From the NCBI RefSeq assembly GCF_004027225.2, contig NC_046358.1, forward strand, positions 66,855,028 through 66,919,027: a DNA stretch of 64,000 nucleotides, written 5' to 3'. The position numbers and the translations under genes were made by a program. The notes below the pieces were generated by a model. It was not told where the DNA came from. It did not search any database and saw only the letters and a list, made by a program, of their open reading frames with translations. The DNA is from Strigops habroptila. Its lineage: Eukaryota; Chordata; Aves; Psittaciformes; Psittacidae. Below are positions 23,801 through 36,989 of this stretch, one piece after another. Numbering within the stretch: the first letter of the stretch is position 1; each line of letters opens with the position of its first letter.

Positions 23801-25514
23801 TTTCAAAATTGGAGTTTTGAAACATACTGCCTTTTTTTTTTTCCTTATTTGTATTCACTGATATTTATTTTCAAGAATAGCAACACTGCAAAATGAAAAA
23901 GTGGTGTTTTCCTCCATTCTGGTGAAAATCATATTCACTTATAGGTTGTTTTTGGTTTTTTTTTTACCTATGTTACTTGGTTGTCAGTTTGTTTCTATGT
24001 TTGTCAGTTCTACGTCAAACCAGTCAATATACAGATTAATTCCCCAAACCATTACTGAATCAGTGAAAAAAATCAGATATTTAGAACTTGTGAAAGTTCA
24101 GCTAGTTTTAATGCTAAGGACTTTGCGTACCCATATGGGGTAAATGAGTAGAAGTGTGTTGATTTTTTTGTAGCAACATTTGTTGTGTAGAAGCGCTGGA
24201 TTAGAATAAGACCACCAAGGTACCACCCTGAACTTCTAGAATAGTTGCTACCTTTGGTCTGTTGGTTGTTTACTGATTTAACTGTGCTTTCACAGGAAAA
24301 AAAAGATTTCTTCTTTCTTTTTTTTTTTTTAATAATAATCATTAGGGTTGACATATTTTCATGTTTTAATTCTCAAGCTCCCGCAGAACTATATTGAATT
24401 TTTAAAACTGGCTAGAGAACAAAAATAGCTGTTAGAGAAACTTTAATTATAGTGATTGCAGGTGGGAAGAGAGACAGTAGGTCATGTCTTCATTAAAACC
24501 TGTCTAATTAACTACGGTAGATAAAGCTTTCCCTTCATACAATGTGCCTCCTTTTTGATAGAAATCTGACAGTTGTTTGGGCTGGAGTTAGAGGAAGTTT
24601 CAGGTCAACCGATGCGCTCAGAAGTTGCTTTCCCATTGAAGCCACACTCAGCCAAGGCAACAGGAGTCAGTTTTAATGAGGCTGGTGCTGCCCAAGGAGG
24701 AGATAGATCATAAGTTAGTCATACAAGAAAAATTATACATATGAAGGGTTATACAGAGGAGATAGAACAGTTTTGGCAGATAAAGAAAGGTGATTTCCTA
24801 CTGAGGGCACACAAGCCCTTCAAAATGAAAGTAGCAGATGGCAGGGGTATTGTCACCAAGTTGGGATGACAATTCTTTCGAAGCTGATTATTGTCAAGGA
24901 TCTTTCTCTGATGAAGAATCAGAAATGGGATTTTCTGAATTTTGGTTGACTGTCTCCTGTTTGTTCTCATGGTAGACAGACCACTTCAGACTGTGTCAAG
25001 GTTTGACTCATCCTGTGGCAGTGGCATCTGTACTGTGTTTAAAACCACATGCACAAATGAGATGTCAAAACTGTGAATTTTGATGGAAAAATATGACTTT
25101 TGGATTTACGGTAATTTAAATCAAACCGTGAAAGTGAATCTACTCAGAGAAGTTTGCTCCTTATTTGTGAAGGAGCTGCCACTCCTGCAGTTTTCTTTCC
25201 TCCTCCTCATTGGAGTACAGGGTGTTCCCAAAACATTAGCAAATTTATTCTCATAATGAAAAGATAATTTAAGAAAATATTAAGTCTGTTTTCCCAAAAA
25301 TAGATGAGACAAAACTTGAATAAACAGGCCTTGGTGCCTGTAAATTTCTTTTATTATATTATTTATGATTATTATCTACCAGCTTCTTAGGCTTCTTAAA
25401 AACTCAACTGCACATTTAGAGTTACGTGTATTGAGCAGCTGTGTTATGTTGCTGTGTTATGTTCAAGCCATCTAAACCCAGCAAAATTCTTGCACAAGCC
25501 AATTATAGTTTTCA
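20827..25514. other. 4.7 kb unique AT-rich DNA
   Basis: No gene is recognised. The part 21400-21640 is GC-richer than average and unexplained. T-runs lie at about 23830-23841 and 24316-24331. Confidence 0.5.
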
Positions 25515-25650
25515 CATGGACAGGTTTTCAGGAAACTGAGGCACAGTATAATGAAGCCACTTGCTTAAGGTTGCATGAGTAGCCTGAAAGAGAGATGTGA
25601 AGGAGTTCCAAGACAGGATCCCAAGCGTAAGACCATCTTCTTCCCTGTAA
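25515..25650 (+). mobile_element. MIR-type SINE fragment
   Basis: The classic MIR core is readable: 'ttttcaggaaactgaggcac', then 'ccacttgcttaaggttgcat' (equivalent to the 'cttgcccaaggtcacac' box), then 'caggatcccaagc'. It is heavily diverged, as expected for an element that stopped moving early in amniote history. Its presence supports an old, undisturbed locus. Confidence 0.7.
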
Positions 25651-28600
25651 GTAGTGGTTCCGGGTAAAAATGCATCTGTTTAAATGATATATTTTTTTTA
25701 GATGAGAAAATGGAAGTGTCACCAATACACTTACTCCTTTCTTCAACAAAGCTCAGAAAATATAAATCTTTGTATTCTTTATGTGTGTGGACTGTCATTA
25801 TAAAAGCTATGCCAATTATATCTTTTCAGCTTATTTAATGGATTGATGCATCATAAATCAAATCATTCACTAGGTTTATTCACTACAGGCAGAAATAGTT
25901 GTTCTCAACTCTTTAAATATAGCTAATTTTTACAATGCTGTGAACATTAACTACTGTCAGTGGTTCCAGCTAAATCAATTAATTTAATGAGCCTTACTCA
26001 GAGTAATATGAATTAAGTCGCTGCTAAAAAAATATGCTATGCTAAACTATGTTCTTTGGGAGAATTTGCGCAAAACCCACTGTTAGTTTTAGGGATATAG
26101 TGGCAAAACATTTCAATAATTCAACTTGTCAGAAGAAGCCGTATAAAACTGTTTCAGTGAAGAACTTGTTCCTGGCATAAGATAACATTTCATTTTTTTG
26201 ATTTTATTTGAGTATACAGAAGCTGGTGACAACCTATGTTCAACTGGTTTGACTCAATTGAACATTCCCACTGTCTCAAGCATTTAAAACCCTGAATCAG
26301 ATCCTAGAAACCTCTCTTCCCTGGGCTTCTGAATCTTCAAGTAGTTGAATTTTCAACTTTGTTTGGGTTTTGATTTGGTTCTGCTTTTGTTTGGTTTTGT
26401 GTTTTTGGTTTGGTCTGGTTTTTTTCTCCTTTCTGTAAATGTAGTATTAGAATCTATTTAGAAAATATAGAATCTATTTTACTGCAAAAAGCGTGAAAAT
26501 GAAGATTCTTGCAAAATAAATTCATTCCTGGAGTAGTGCTTTAAAGATAAACCCAGTACAGCAAAATATGTGCCGAAACAATTGGAGCTGTCAGCATTAC
26601 AAATTATATAAGACTCGTGCTTTTTTCCAATAGTCTGCTTTCTACAAAATTACTAGTAAATTTGGTCATTATATGTAATTAATAGTCATTGGAATGAAAG
26701 CCAAATGATGTATTAGATAACATGTCTGAGTCTGTCTTTGCCAGTCTTAAAGCACTTCTCTAATAAAACTTGGATCAAGTGCCAGCACATCAGTAATGGC
26801 ATGAATCTGTTTCTGACAGTGGCAGGGCTCAGAGGCCACCCAAAGACAACTGAGTGTTTCCTTTCTGTACTGTGTTCTGGTTTAGTTTACACCTTAACAA
26901 TATATTGGTGTCTTTACTTTTCTTCTGGCTACCAACACAGAAGTCCACAGAGATAACTCCCCCTGTTTCTAACAGGAATATAAACCGATCAGGAAAACCC
27001 AGGATATATTATCACATTTATTTGTTCTTTCTGCAATCTCTTAATCTTTCTGCTGATGCTGTTTCAGAGATAACTTCAACATTAGCATCGGTGAGCTATA
27101 CTGCTTTATATTTCTAAGCTTTCCTCTGACCAGCAAAAAGCCTAAAGGATTATATTTTAACTTTGCTCCCCTGAAAAGTTGAATTTTAAGTCTTTGACAG
27201 GAAGCCCAACATGTTTACTGGAACAAAGTAAACTTCCATAAACTTTGCAGACCTTTCTCCCTATGTTTTCTTTGAATGCCTGATTATTTTATACTTAGTT
27301 AATATGCTAGTTTAATGTTGAAATCTCTATTTCAGCAGAAAAGCATATAAACAGAGATACTAAAATATCTGTATTGCCTAGCCACAGAGGTAAGCTACAG
27401 TTAATGGTTTGTTGCAGCATATTCTGTGCCATCTACACACTGCTCTGTTTATGTCAGCCAGGACAGCTGAATGTCACCCTAGTCTGGCAGATCTCAATAG
27501 TCTTTCTGTTGAAGTGCATGGGGGAATCAAAATTAAGGAAGAGACCAGTATTCCTAAAGGTAAATTTAGATTTCTAAATCCAAGAGGATGATTCTTGAAA
27601 CCCCTGCCCTGGGTAACTCTGAAGTTTTGCATGCTCAAACTTCTAGTGTCACTTCTGCCCTCTGTGCTAGTAGTAAGGAATTACTGGGAAGGGCAGGAGG
27701 GTGAATAAGACTAACATTCCTACAGAAAGGCCCACATTTATTAATGAAATATTTTAATTCTTATGTTCTCTTCCTAACATCAGAATCTCGAGCACTCGGG
27801 TACGTTTTAAATACAGTAAGAGGTAGAGGTCTAAAACCTGAGTTGATCTGAAAAAGTTGTTGAACTTCCTGGAGGTTAAGGGTGTATTAAACAATACCAA
27901 TCAGGAAATGTTTTAAGAATAAACATACTTTGTGAAGACAGACTAGATGATATTTTGATTTATTCCCTCCTCCTCCCCCCCGCCTTATTTTCTGCTTTTA
28001 ATCAAGTATTTCACTTCTAAAAAGAACAGTCACACAGTGGTTTAGGAAACTTAAAAATCTTCTGGTATGATCCCCAGTTATGCTCTCTGTCAGAGACTTT
28101 TCCTTGTTTAGCTGTTTCTTCAGAAGGTGTTTGTTTGAGTTTCAAACAGCCCTGAATAGCTTATGTGCAAACATACCCACTGTATCTTTTAAATGCTTAG
28201 TTATGTAGGAGTTGGGTTCCTGATTGTCCTGATAATTGTCCTGATTGTTGATTGTCCTAATAAATCACTTCTTCAAATCCCCTTAATCAGCTCTTAGTTA
28301 ACTTTAGAAAACCCCACAGTAATTCAAGTTAAAGTGAAAACTAACAACAAGTGGTGGGCTCTGCTTTGTGTCTGCTAGGAGTGAAACTGGGAACACAACT
28401 TCTGCAGTTTGGTAATGGCACAGATTTACGTAATTATAAAGAAACAAGACAGTCTTTGGGTAGCATTTAGATTAACTTCACAAGTCCCTGTTTGGTTTGG
28501 CTGACTTCTTATTTCTCCTGCTCTGTTCTGTAGAGGACAATGTTCTGAATATTCCTCAGCTACTTCTTTGTAGCCCTGTTCACAAAAAAACACTGCACAA

Positions 28601-29589
28601 ACCTTGGTTAACCAATTGAGAAATTTTCATATACTTTTGAAGTTTTCTATTGATCTTATTCTTTTACTTGATTATCAAATGTATAAATCAATAATAATCT
28701 CAAACAAACCCAAAACTTTTCCATTTGACATATTGAACATCTAGTCATAAAAACTTATGTGCTCAACTGAAAAGAACTAAAATATCTGCATTGGCCTGAT
28801 TTAATAAGAAGTTTACAAACCATAATGCTTCTTGTATTTAATTTTTTGCTCATATTGGATTGAATGTTTTAGAGTCTCTGAGTGGACAAAAACAATTAAG
28901 AGATAATCAGATTGGAAAGATGGACATTTCAATCCCAACCAACAGCCTTACCATATCAGAAAAATACAGAGATTTTAGACAGTATGATAGATTCTCTGTG
29001 GACGTGGTATCTTTTTGTAAGCCAAGTCTCTTAAGATAGTTAATCTTCAGCAACACTGCTCTTGGAAATACTCTGAGACAGTTACTGAAATAGAGCTGAA
29101 CTCAGTTATGTTCCCTCAGTACTTTCCTATACAAAACTTACTCAGTTCAAGTAAAGCTGCTTTGGAACCCTCACAATATGAAGTTGCAGATAATGCAATA
29201 CTTTAAGTGCAAGCAAGCTTCTGTGAAATTCTGCAAGATTCTTATTCTTAGTAGCAGTGAGGTGTGAAGATAGAGTTGTGATTTTTCACATCATATTTTT
29301 CAAGGAACTTATTAAAACTGACTGTTATGTACTAGAGCTGATCATTAATGTGAACAGCTCCACTGAGATGAACAGAGAAGACATCTTTTCTTTGAGGTAT
29401 CTCTTCAGTCTTTTTCAGGCTATTTGGAGCACTACCTATATCAAGTTTGCATCCAGGCAATTATTTTCACGATCATGGGGTCTAGCAAGTTTGTTGACTT
29501 CTTCCTTTGCCTAAGTTACAGATTCAATACTTCAAAGACTGAAACTTAACCAGAATCAACAAAAAAAGGTCTTTTTAGTTTTTTAGTTC
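25651..29589. other. 3.9 kb unique AT-rich DNA
   Basis: No gene is recognised. A short imperfect tandem of a 'gattgtcct' motif lies at 28220-28258. A 'Y-rich' run 'ccctcctcctcccccccgcc' lies near 27964-27983. Confidence 0.5.
28220..28258 (+). repeat. Short degenerate tandem of 'gattgtcct'
   Basis: Three to four imperfect copies with a period near 12 (tgattgtcct, gataattgtcct, gattgttgattgtcct). It is probably slippage-derived. Confidence 0.65.
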
Positions 29590-29932
29590 ATCGAATCACA
29601 GAATGGTTTAGGTTGGAAAGGACCTTAAGGTCATCTACTTCCAACCCCCTGCCATGGGCAGGGACTCCTCACACTAGAAGATATCGCCCAAGGCTCTGTC
29701 CAGCCTGGTCTTGAGCACTGCCAGGGATGGGGCATTTACCACTTCTCTGGGCAGCCTGTGCCAGTGCCTCACCACCCTCACAGGGAACAACTTCCTTATA
29801 TCTAACCTGAGCTCCCCTGTTTAAGTTTGAACCCATCATCCCTTGTCCTGTCACTACAGTCCCTGATGAAGAGTCCCTCTCCAGCATCCTTGTAGGCTCC
29901 CTTCAGATATTGGAAGGCTGCTCTGAGGTCTG
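29590..29932 (-). mobile_element. CR1 LINE 3' fragment
   Basis: The plus strand starts with the reverse tail 'gaatcacagaatggtttagg', then 'ccccctgccatgggcaggga' and 'ctcctcacactaga' (the tgtgagg 3'-end type), and continues into the ORF end up to 'ggctgctctgaggtctg'. It is 5'-truncated with the reading frame broken. Confidence 0.94.
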
Positions 29933-31340
29933 ATATGGTCTATGAGGTCAGTTCTTGTTCTCATTAAATTGTTTTCAAAAGGCAGCAAGTGCAGTAAACT
30001 TTTAACTTACTAGTTTTAGTCATACTTTGACATTGAGTGGGTTTTCTACCAAATACTTAAAACACTGGTAAACTTTCAGATCCTAAAGGAGAAACCATAA
30101 TAGAATATAAATCTGCTTTGTTTTCTATGTAGCAGCAAGTGGTCTGTTTGTTCATTTAGATTACTTATCAAATTTGATTATTAACTACCAATTAGCTATC
30201 TCTGTATCTTGAAAAATAAACTCCTGGTGAGGAGGTCAAGTGGAAGGACCCCCAGTAAATTCTGTCTTCAATGCAATACTGTTTTATGGTATGGTATGCA
30301 ACTGTTGGCATGGATTCACAGCACCTGATTGAAAAATGCTTTACATCTGGTCACATTTTGACTTAACATGTCATACTATGCAGATAATTTATTCATGTAA
30401 CTATATTTTTTGTTCAGTAGCCAAGCTGCAAAAGAATTTAAATGGTTTTTAGGTTTTCCCAACATGGAAGTTTTTCATTAGTCGTGTCGAATGAGCCGTT
30501 CAGACAGGCTAAATTTCAGACTTTTTTTCTGCAAAAACAGTGGAATATCTGACACAAATACCTAAATTGCATGAAGACTTGAAACAGGCTGAGAATTAAC
30601 AGTTGTGCTGATGACATAGCTATCACCCACCCAGAAAATGGTATTTAGAGAGCTCAGCTGACAGGCAAAATAGTATGATTTAGCCTTCTACCTCTTAAAG
30701 TGTTTTTATATGGGGATCCCACTTCTAGAAACACTTTGCATGATGTGCTGTAGTTCCTGAAGTTCATGGATAGTTTGAATTACTCTAAAACTTAATTACT
30801 CTAAATGTTTTAAACAACATTGCTAATTTTGAATAATTAACTTATTACCAGATACTAAATATACTTTTAAGAACTTTCAAGTCAAAAGTAAGAAATTTTG
30901 TTTCACAAGTTATATGACTGGCTATTTCTGTATTTTTTCCAACACCAGTTTAAACATGGAAAAACTTCTTCCAAAACCAAGGTTATTTTTTAAATGCAAC
31001 TTTTGGCTATAGCTAAACAGAGATATAAATGAATACTTTTTCCTAGAGCAAACAACTCCTATATGTTCACATACCCAGCATGCTTCTCTAAATGTTTGAA
31101 ATAAACTATGCATGTCATAAAATGGCAACAAATGTATCTGGGATGCTGGAAAAACTAGTGCAGAGGATGAAGTGAAAGTATGACTCTTGTGAACATTAAG
31201 ATCTCATAATTTTTCTTAATTGTACACTGTGGAATGGGCGAGACATGTACAGGCTGTATACCTTTTAAACTAGAAAAATTGAAGACACTTCAAACAGCTT
31301 CCTGAATCTGAAACAAATTAATTTGCAGGGTATATATATC
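29933..31340. other. Unique AT-rich DNA
   Basis: No recognisable gene or repeat is present. Confidence 0.5.
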
Positions 31341-31462
31341 ATCATAGAATCCCAGATTGGTTTGGGTTGGAAGGGACCTCAAAGCTCATCCACTTCCAAA
31401 CCCCTGCCACAGGCAGGGACGCCTTCCATTATACCAGGTTGCTCCAAGCCCCATCCAACCTG
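31341..31462 (-). mobile_element. CR1 LINE 3' tail
   Basis: The tail 'atcatagaatcccagattgg' is followed by 'gggttggaagggacctcaaa', 'cctgccacaggcagggacg' and 'gctccaagccccatccaac'. Only about 120 bases of the 3' UTR survive. Confidence 0.92.
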
Positions 31463-34400
31463 ATGTTGGATTGCATATGCATTAAAGAAAGTAGCCAAGC
31501 CTAATCCCTTGATTTAGTTAAAAATGCTTTGGATGTACTTACAGAAAATAATTTTTTAAAGACTATCTGGGCCAAGCAGTGTAAAGTACTCAGTTATACA
31601 GCAGAGGTTTCTGATCCTAAAACACATTCCAGCTTATCTTATGTGCAAATCATGTAAAAGCAGGCCCTAGTAGCTGCTCAGCATCCTTTTCATTGAAATT
31701 GCTGCTTTTTAAAAGAACTCTTTTCTTTATCAGGTCAGTACCTATGGAACAAATTTGCATAGTACTGAGGTGATTGAAAACAGATGTGAGAAATTAAGCT
31801 GAACATGTTAAACCAGTACCCCTCTTATACCTAACATGCTCTGTCTTTCCTAGAGTGTTAAGTTCAGATTGAACTAGTTTGTGTTCATCAGCACAAGTGT
31901 TACAGTGGTATATAGAGAAATTTCCCTTCCCATGCTAGAATTATTACTAGAAAAGGCAGGCAAAGGAAATGTAAGCTACTTGCTTTTTGCTGGTGCTGAA
32001 ATCTTTCATTTCAGTAAAGGAACATTTGCTTGCAGTTGTCAAAGTGGTTGGTTTTTATGCCTTAAGTTCTGTGTTATTCCTCTCTGAAGCAAACAATATG
32101 CTTGTAGTGGACATTTCCTGAATTATGAATAGTCTTTGGTGTCTAGAGTTCACTGTCTACATATAATCATTCAACCTATTTCTATTTTTCACCCTCTTTT
32201 CCCCCACAAATTAGGTTTTTGAAAATTTGGAATGAACTATGCCAGCAAGCTCAAATAAGATTGCATGAATCAATTTTAATGTAAGTTGTGAAGACAAATA
32301 ATTGCAGTTGTGGAAATTAGCTTTAGGATGGTTAAATACACTCCACAAAGGCACACTTATGCACATGGACCAGATCATGTGCCAAAAGGGAATACAGTGC
32401 AGTTGACTATAGTTATAAGAGTTGTTTAGGTACCCAAGGCAGCATTTAGGAATCTGTAAAGTTGTCATGGAAAGCAGCATGTCAACTATTAACATGTCAT
32501 TTAAAAGACTGTTCTGTACATATCTTCTTGAGCACCTTGTGTAAAATTCTTCTCAGGATCAGGTCTAAATGAAGTGAAATGCATGGTAGCCTGATCATTA
32601 ACGAAAAGCAGCAAGTTAAATGCAAGTGGTCGAAGTTTAACTTGCCTTTAGGCCTTAAGCTAGGGAAATGTGGTTGTTATCTGTGTAGTAGAAAAGGCTG
32701 GGACACCGTGAAGTGGTTAGCTAAGGGGCAGAAACTATAATGTGCCATAAAATTAGCATCTCTAATGAGTCCATGATCTTTATAGTTTGTGGAGGTACGA
32801 ATTTTAGTTTCTGGCCTATGTCTGTGAAGGTGTTTCATAGTTTTCCCCTAGCTGTAGGATCAAAAGTTCAGATATGTGTGTCCCTCTTATTCTGGGGAGA
32901 AAGGTTAAATGTATATGGCGTGTTATTATTTTTGTACTGAAGAAAGAGTAATGCTGTTTTAGAAACAGTGCAAAAATTCTGTCTCCAGTCCATGCTGAAC
33001 TTTTTCTTATGTAAACCCAAGACTACCTGTGTATTTGAGGTTTTTGGAAAGAACATTTTTAGTGTACTGGAGTATGCAGTCCAACATAGATTTGCTGAAT
33101 GCCACTTAGTAACTGGTAAAGAATGTAAATTTAGGAAATCTGGTTGCAATATGAAGGGCAGAAAGTCTGAGGAGATTCAGAAGAAACTGTGTGCACGGGA
33201 AACCATTAGAGAGTCAACAGAAAAATGTTTGATAGGCAGTTGATAAGCAAATTAATTGCCAAACCGTACCATTTTACGTAGATAACTTCTTAAAACTAAG
33301 TCTTATGTTCTAGAACACACATGAAAATATCTTTGCTGTACAACCGCAAAACTCGCCTTAAAACCCTTAACTAATTTATTTCTATGCATATTAATATTTA
33401 CTTTTTTTTTTAACTCTGTTGGATTAGAACTGAAGTATTGAGGCCTGAGATTTTTACCAGCTTTGCCATTTGATATGTCTTCAGTTTTCTGATAAAGTGA
33501 AATCCCAAACACTTCCTGTGTCTGGGGTTTTAAACTGATGCTTGAGAGAGAAGTTAACTCAGGAGGATTTGAGGCATCTTGCTTGTTTTATTATACCTGA
33601 TTTTTTCATTTTTTATGTAGTTGAATTAAGTTTCCAACTTTGAAGAAAACGAGGAAATGCTTTGAGACAGGATTATTTTTTTTCTTTTTTTTTTTTTTTT
33701 AATTTTAATCTTCACATGCTTTTTAGTAAATCAGATGATAATATGCATGTTTTGGTAAAATAGTTATTTGTATAATGCATTTCACCTCATTGGCTCAGCT
33801 GTTTATAAAGTGTGCTAGGTTTAATCTAGGATTCCTTTTGTTTGGGATTTAGAAAGGTTTAAAGGAAATGCTGAAATTGTAAGACAGAAAAGATAATTTA
33901 GCAAATGAATTATAGGAGAACTCTGTGGAAAAATCCAATAGTCCTCATTTAACTCCTGGTTGGAATACTTTTTTTCAAAGATCGTCTGCCTCAATTATTC
34001 CTTTTTACCAGAGAACAAATAAATAGAAAAACTTGTGGCTGACTGTAGCTGATCTGCTGTCATTAAAATATCTATACCTAAACGTAGTTCCTCATGTAAT
34101 AATGCAGATTACAATGAAGTGAGAGAGTGCATGAAGAAAGAAAACAGAATGATGAGTTAGTGTGGGATGGTCTGAAGATCTAAAATTGGCTATCATTTAT
34201 ACAGGGTTATTTTTTATGGCTGCTAAAGAAATTGGAACAACGCAGTCGTACCAAGCTCTACAAATCATTGAAAGTTGGTTACCACTAGAAAATAGAAAGT
34301 ATACTGTAGAACCATGAGTTATATTACAGCAAAGAGATGTTATTCATTTGACAAAACCGGGTGCTTCTATGAAGTTATGTAGTCTTTAGAAGAATAACTT

Positions 34401-34473
34401 CTTTAGGAAATATTTAATCATGTACTTCTTTAGGAGAATAAAAAGTCTGAAGGTGATATTACAATAAGTTTTG
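31463..34473. other. 3 kb unique AT-rich DNA
   Basis: No recognisable gene is present; there is a T-rich run at about 33677-33701. Confidence 0.5.
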
Positions 34474-34616
34474 TAGAATCATAGAGTGGTTTGGGTTTGA
34501 AGAGACCTTCAGAGGTGACCTAGTGCAACCCCCCTGCCACAGGCAGGGACACCTCCTAAACCAGGTTGCTGCAAGCGCCGTCCAACCTGGCCTTGAACAC
34601 TGCCAGGGATGGGGAG
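34474..34616 (-). mobile_element. CR1 LINE 3' tail
   Basis: 'tagaatcatagagtggtttg', 'ctgccacaggcagggacacc' and 'caacctggccttgaacactg' are in the right order for a minus-strand CR1 3' end. It stops at 'gccagggatgggg', just inside the ORF end. Confidence 0.92.
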
Positions 34617-36603
34617 CTTTACTGATGTTCAGAGACAGCAATCCAGAAATTTTATGTAAATAGGTAAATCTTTTGTGGCCAGCACCAGCTTTAAGGTCAT
34701 TTTTAGGTCTCAGTTATCAACACAAAGAATTGTGTCTTGGAATACATGGACTTCAGAACTTGGAGTTCAAGTGAGTTATCTGCAGACAAAGTATTTTGCA
34801 TTTTTTTTGCCAGGAGTTTCTGTAACCAAATACTTTTAGCAACGAAAACCTAATAAAAAGGAACTTAGGAAGCAAAACCAGACCATTCCGGTTAACTGTG
34901 GATGTTTGGTAATGATGAATTAAAAGCTGGTAATGCAGGCATACTCTAGCGATATGTTATATTAAGAGCTAAAATATCACAAAATACTTTTAGATTTTGG
35001 TCTGTTAGTTTATCTTAAAGAAACTGGTTGCATGGATCATTGTAATAGTTTTACAAGTCAAGTAACTGTAATCTAATATTAAACAAATATTACTCTATTA
35101 TTATCTAAGATGGCATGTATCTCCTGCTAGTGCTTTGAAAATTGAATTATTTTATATATTGCAAAAATGGATGGACCTTATATGTGGTACCTATTTAAAA
35201 AGATAGATCATAGCTCAGTGAAAGTGTATAAACTTCCACCATGTTAAATACCAGTGACATTGATTCACAAGTACAGTTCTTATGTACCATAGGAAGTGTT
35301 TGTCAGACTGAATGTAGGAGTAATATCCATTTGCAAGAGGCAAGGCAATGTTAGAAAAGATGGGTATAATTGCTTACGCTTGATTTGACCAAGCTGTGAA
35401 AAGCAACACATGCTGCCTCATGAAGTGATGTGATTTTTACTTAAAAGTGGTAACTGTTGTGTTAGTAACCATCTAATTCTCTACTCTCCATGCCATGAAG
35501 GAGTAGAAGAGTAACTCAAGTTAGTGACGTTCTGTTTGGTATTCATTGTATGGTAGAGATGGGTCTTGTGTACATAATCTAGTCTGATATTTGGCTCAGA
35601 TTATTGGCATAGTTTTGATAGGTGGGACTTACAGCTGTGGAATTTGTCGGCCACTTTTAGTTGTATTGTTTGGAGTAGTTCTTCTGTTAAGAAGCAAGGG
35701 GGAAAAGTAGCTGATTCCTTGTGACTTATTTAAGTTAGATGGGAGAATGGAAGGCTTTTTTTAATTAAGTAGAAATAAATGTGTCCATGTACTTCAGCCT
35801 TGTACCCTCCTGCACTAAATTAGGAAAAGAAGTAATTGTTCAGTGCCACACTGACTTAACCAGGGCATGTGACAAAATGTTACTCTGGTATGGTGAGACG
35901 TGGCTAAAAGCAAATCTGTCAAAACCATAAGTAAGGTAAATGGAAGCCTGTATTAATGAAACTCATTGAGAAGCTGATGCAGGAAGAAAATGTGGTTCGA
36001 GAATAATTATTTGAAAGCAAAATTGCCAAGGCTTATTCTGTGAGGTAAAATCCAGTTATGCGTTCAATGACAGCTGGAAATTAAAAGAAAGTAAAGGATT
36101 TCAAATCAATAACAATAAAAAGTGCACGAAGCTAATGGATCCCTTGTTTCAAATTGAAAGTGACAGGTTTAAATTCCAGAGTAAACCTTTAGCGATGGCC
36201 CTTTTCATTACCACACGCAGCAGCCCTGCCATTTCAGCTTCCCCAGCTGTACTTGCTGGGCTACGTGCTGCTTTGATCTATGGCTCTATTTGCCATGCCT
36301 TTCAGGGAGAGGTAAGTGGGAACTCATTAGTGAAAAATACCCCAGTGACTGGGAAGATAGATTTTCATGTCACCAGCTGCTCCCTGAGGCTCAGCATCAA
36401 CCCACTGAACAGAACGTTAAGTAAAACCCGAGAAGATGTTTTCCATGTTGCTCTTTCAAAAGAGACCTTGCTGACTGATTTAATGGCTATATCTCTTTAC
36501 AGCACTTCTGTGTTTGCTGGTAAACACTTTTCCTTGTAGCGAAGAAGTAGCTCAGTGGTTTTCTTAGTTCTGTCTCTTGCTTTTAGCTGTGTGCTATTCC
36601 CGT
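34617..36603. other. 2 kb unique DNA including a candidate conserved element
   Basis: No gene is recognised. The part 36060-36540 has a more even base composition and more CpG than its surroundings, and contains a 134-codon plus frame (36135-36539) that I do not accept as a gene; see the findings. Confidence 0.45.
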
Positions 36604-36910
36604 AATCATAGAATCATAGACGGGTTTGGGTTGGAAAGGACCTTAAGATCATCCAGTTCTAACCCCCCTACCACGGTAGGGACACCTTCCACTAGGGCAG
36701 GTTGCTCCAAGCCCCGTCCAACCTGGCCTTGAACACTGCCAGGGATGGGGCAGCCACAGCTTCTCCAGGCAACCTGTGCCAGTGCCTCACCACCCTCACA
36801 GTGAAGAACTTCTTCCTTATATTTAACTTGAACTTCCCCTGTTTCAGTTTAAACCCATCACCCCTTGTCCTATCACTGCAGGCCCTGATGAAGAGTCCCT
36901 CTCCGGCACT
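36604..36910 (-). mobile_element. CR1 LINE 3' fragment, head-to-head with the next CR1
   Basis: The plus strand reads tail 'aatcatagaatcatagac', 'ctaccacggtagggacacc', 'gttgctccaagccccgtcc', then the ORF end as far as 'gaagagtccctctccggcac'. Its truncated 5' end faces the truncated 5' end of the plus-strand CR1 at 36990, about 80 bases away. Confidence 0.94.
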
Positions 36911-36989
36911 CAGATTCTGGACCACTGCTGTTTGACATGTAGGAGTTGAAATGATCAGAACTGGTTGGAATACGTAAGATATTTTTTCC

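Noticed and set aside
28905..28965. Possible very old CR1 tail ('cagattggaaagatgg...aatcccaacc')
   Set aside because: The resemblance is limited to two short words and the tail and flanking blocks are missing.
36135..36539. 134-codon plus-strand frame
   Set aside because: No family resemblance, no acceptable promoter or splice context for the whole frame, and the composition of the patch fits a non-coding element as well.
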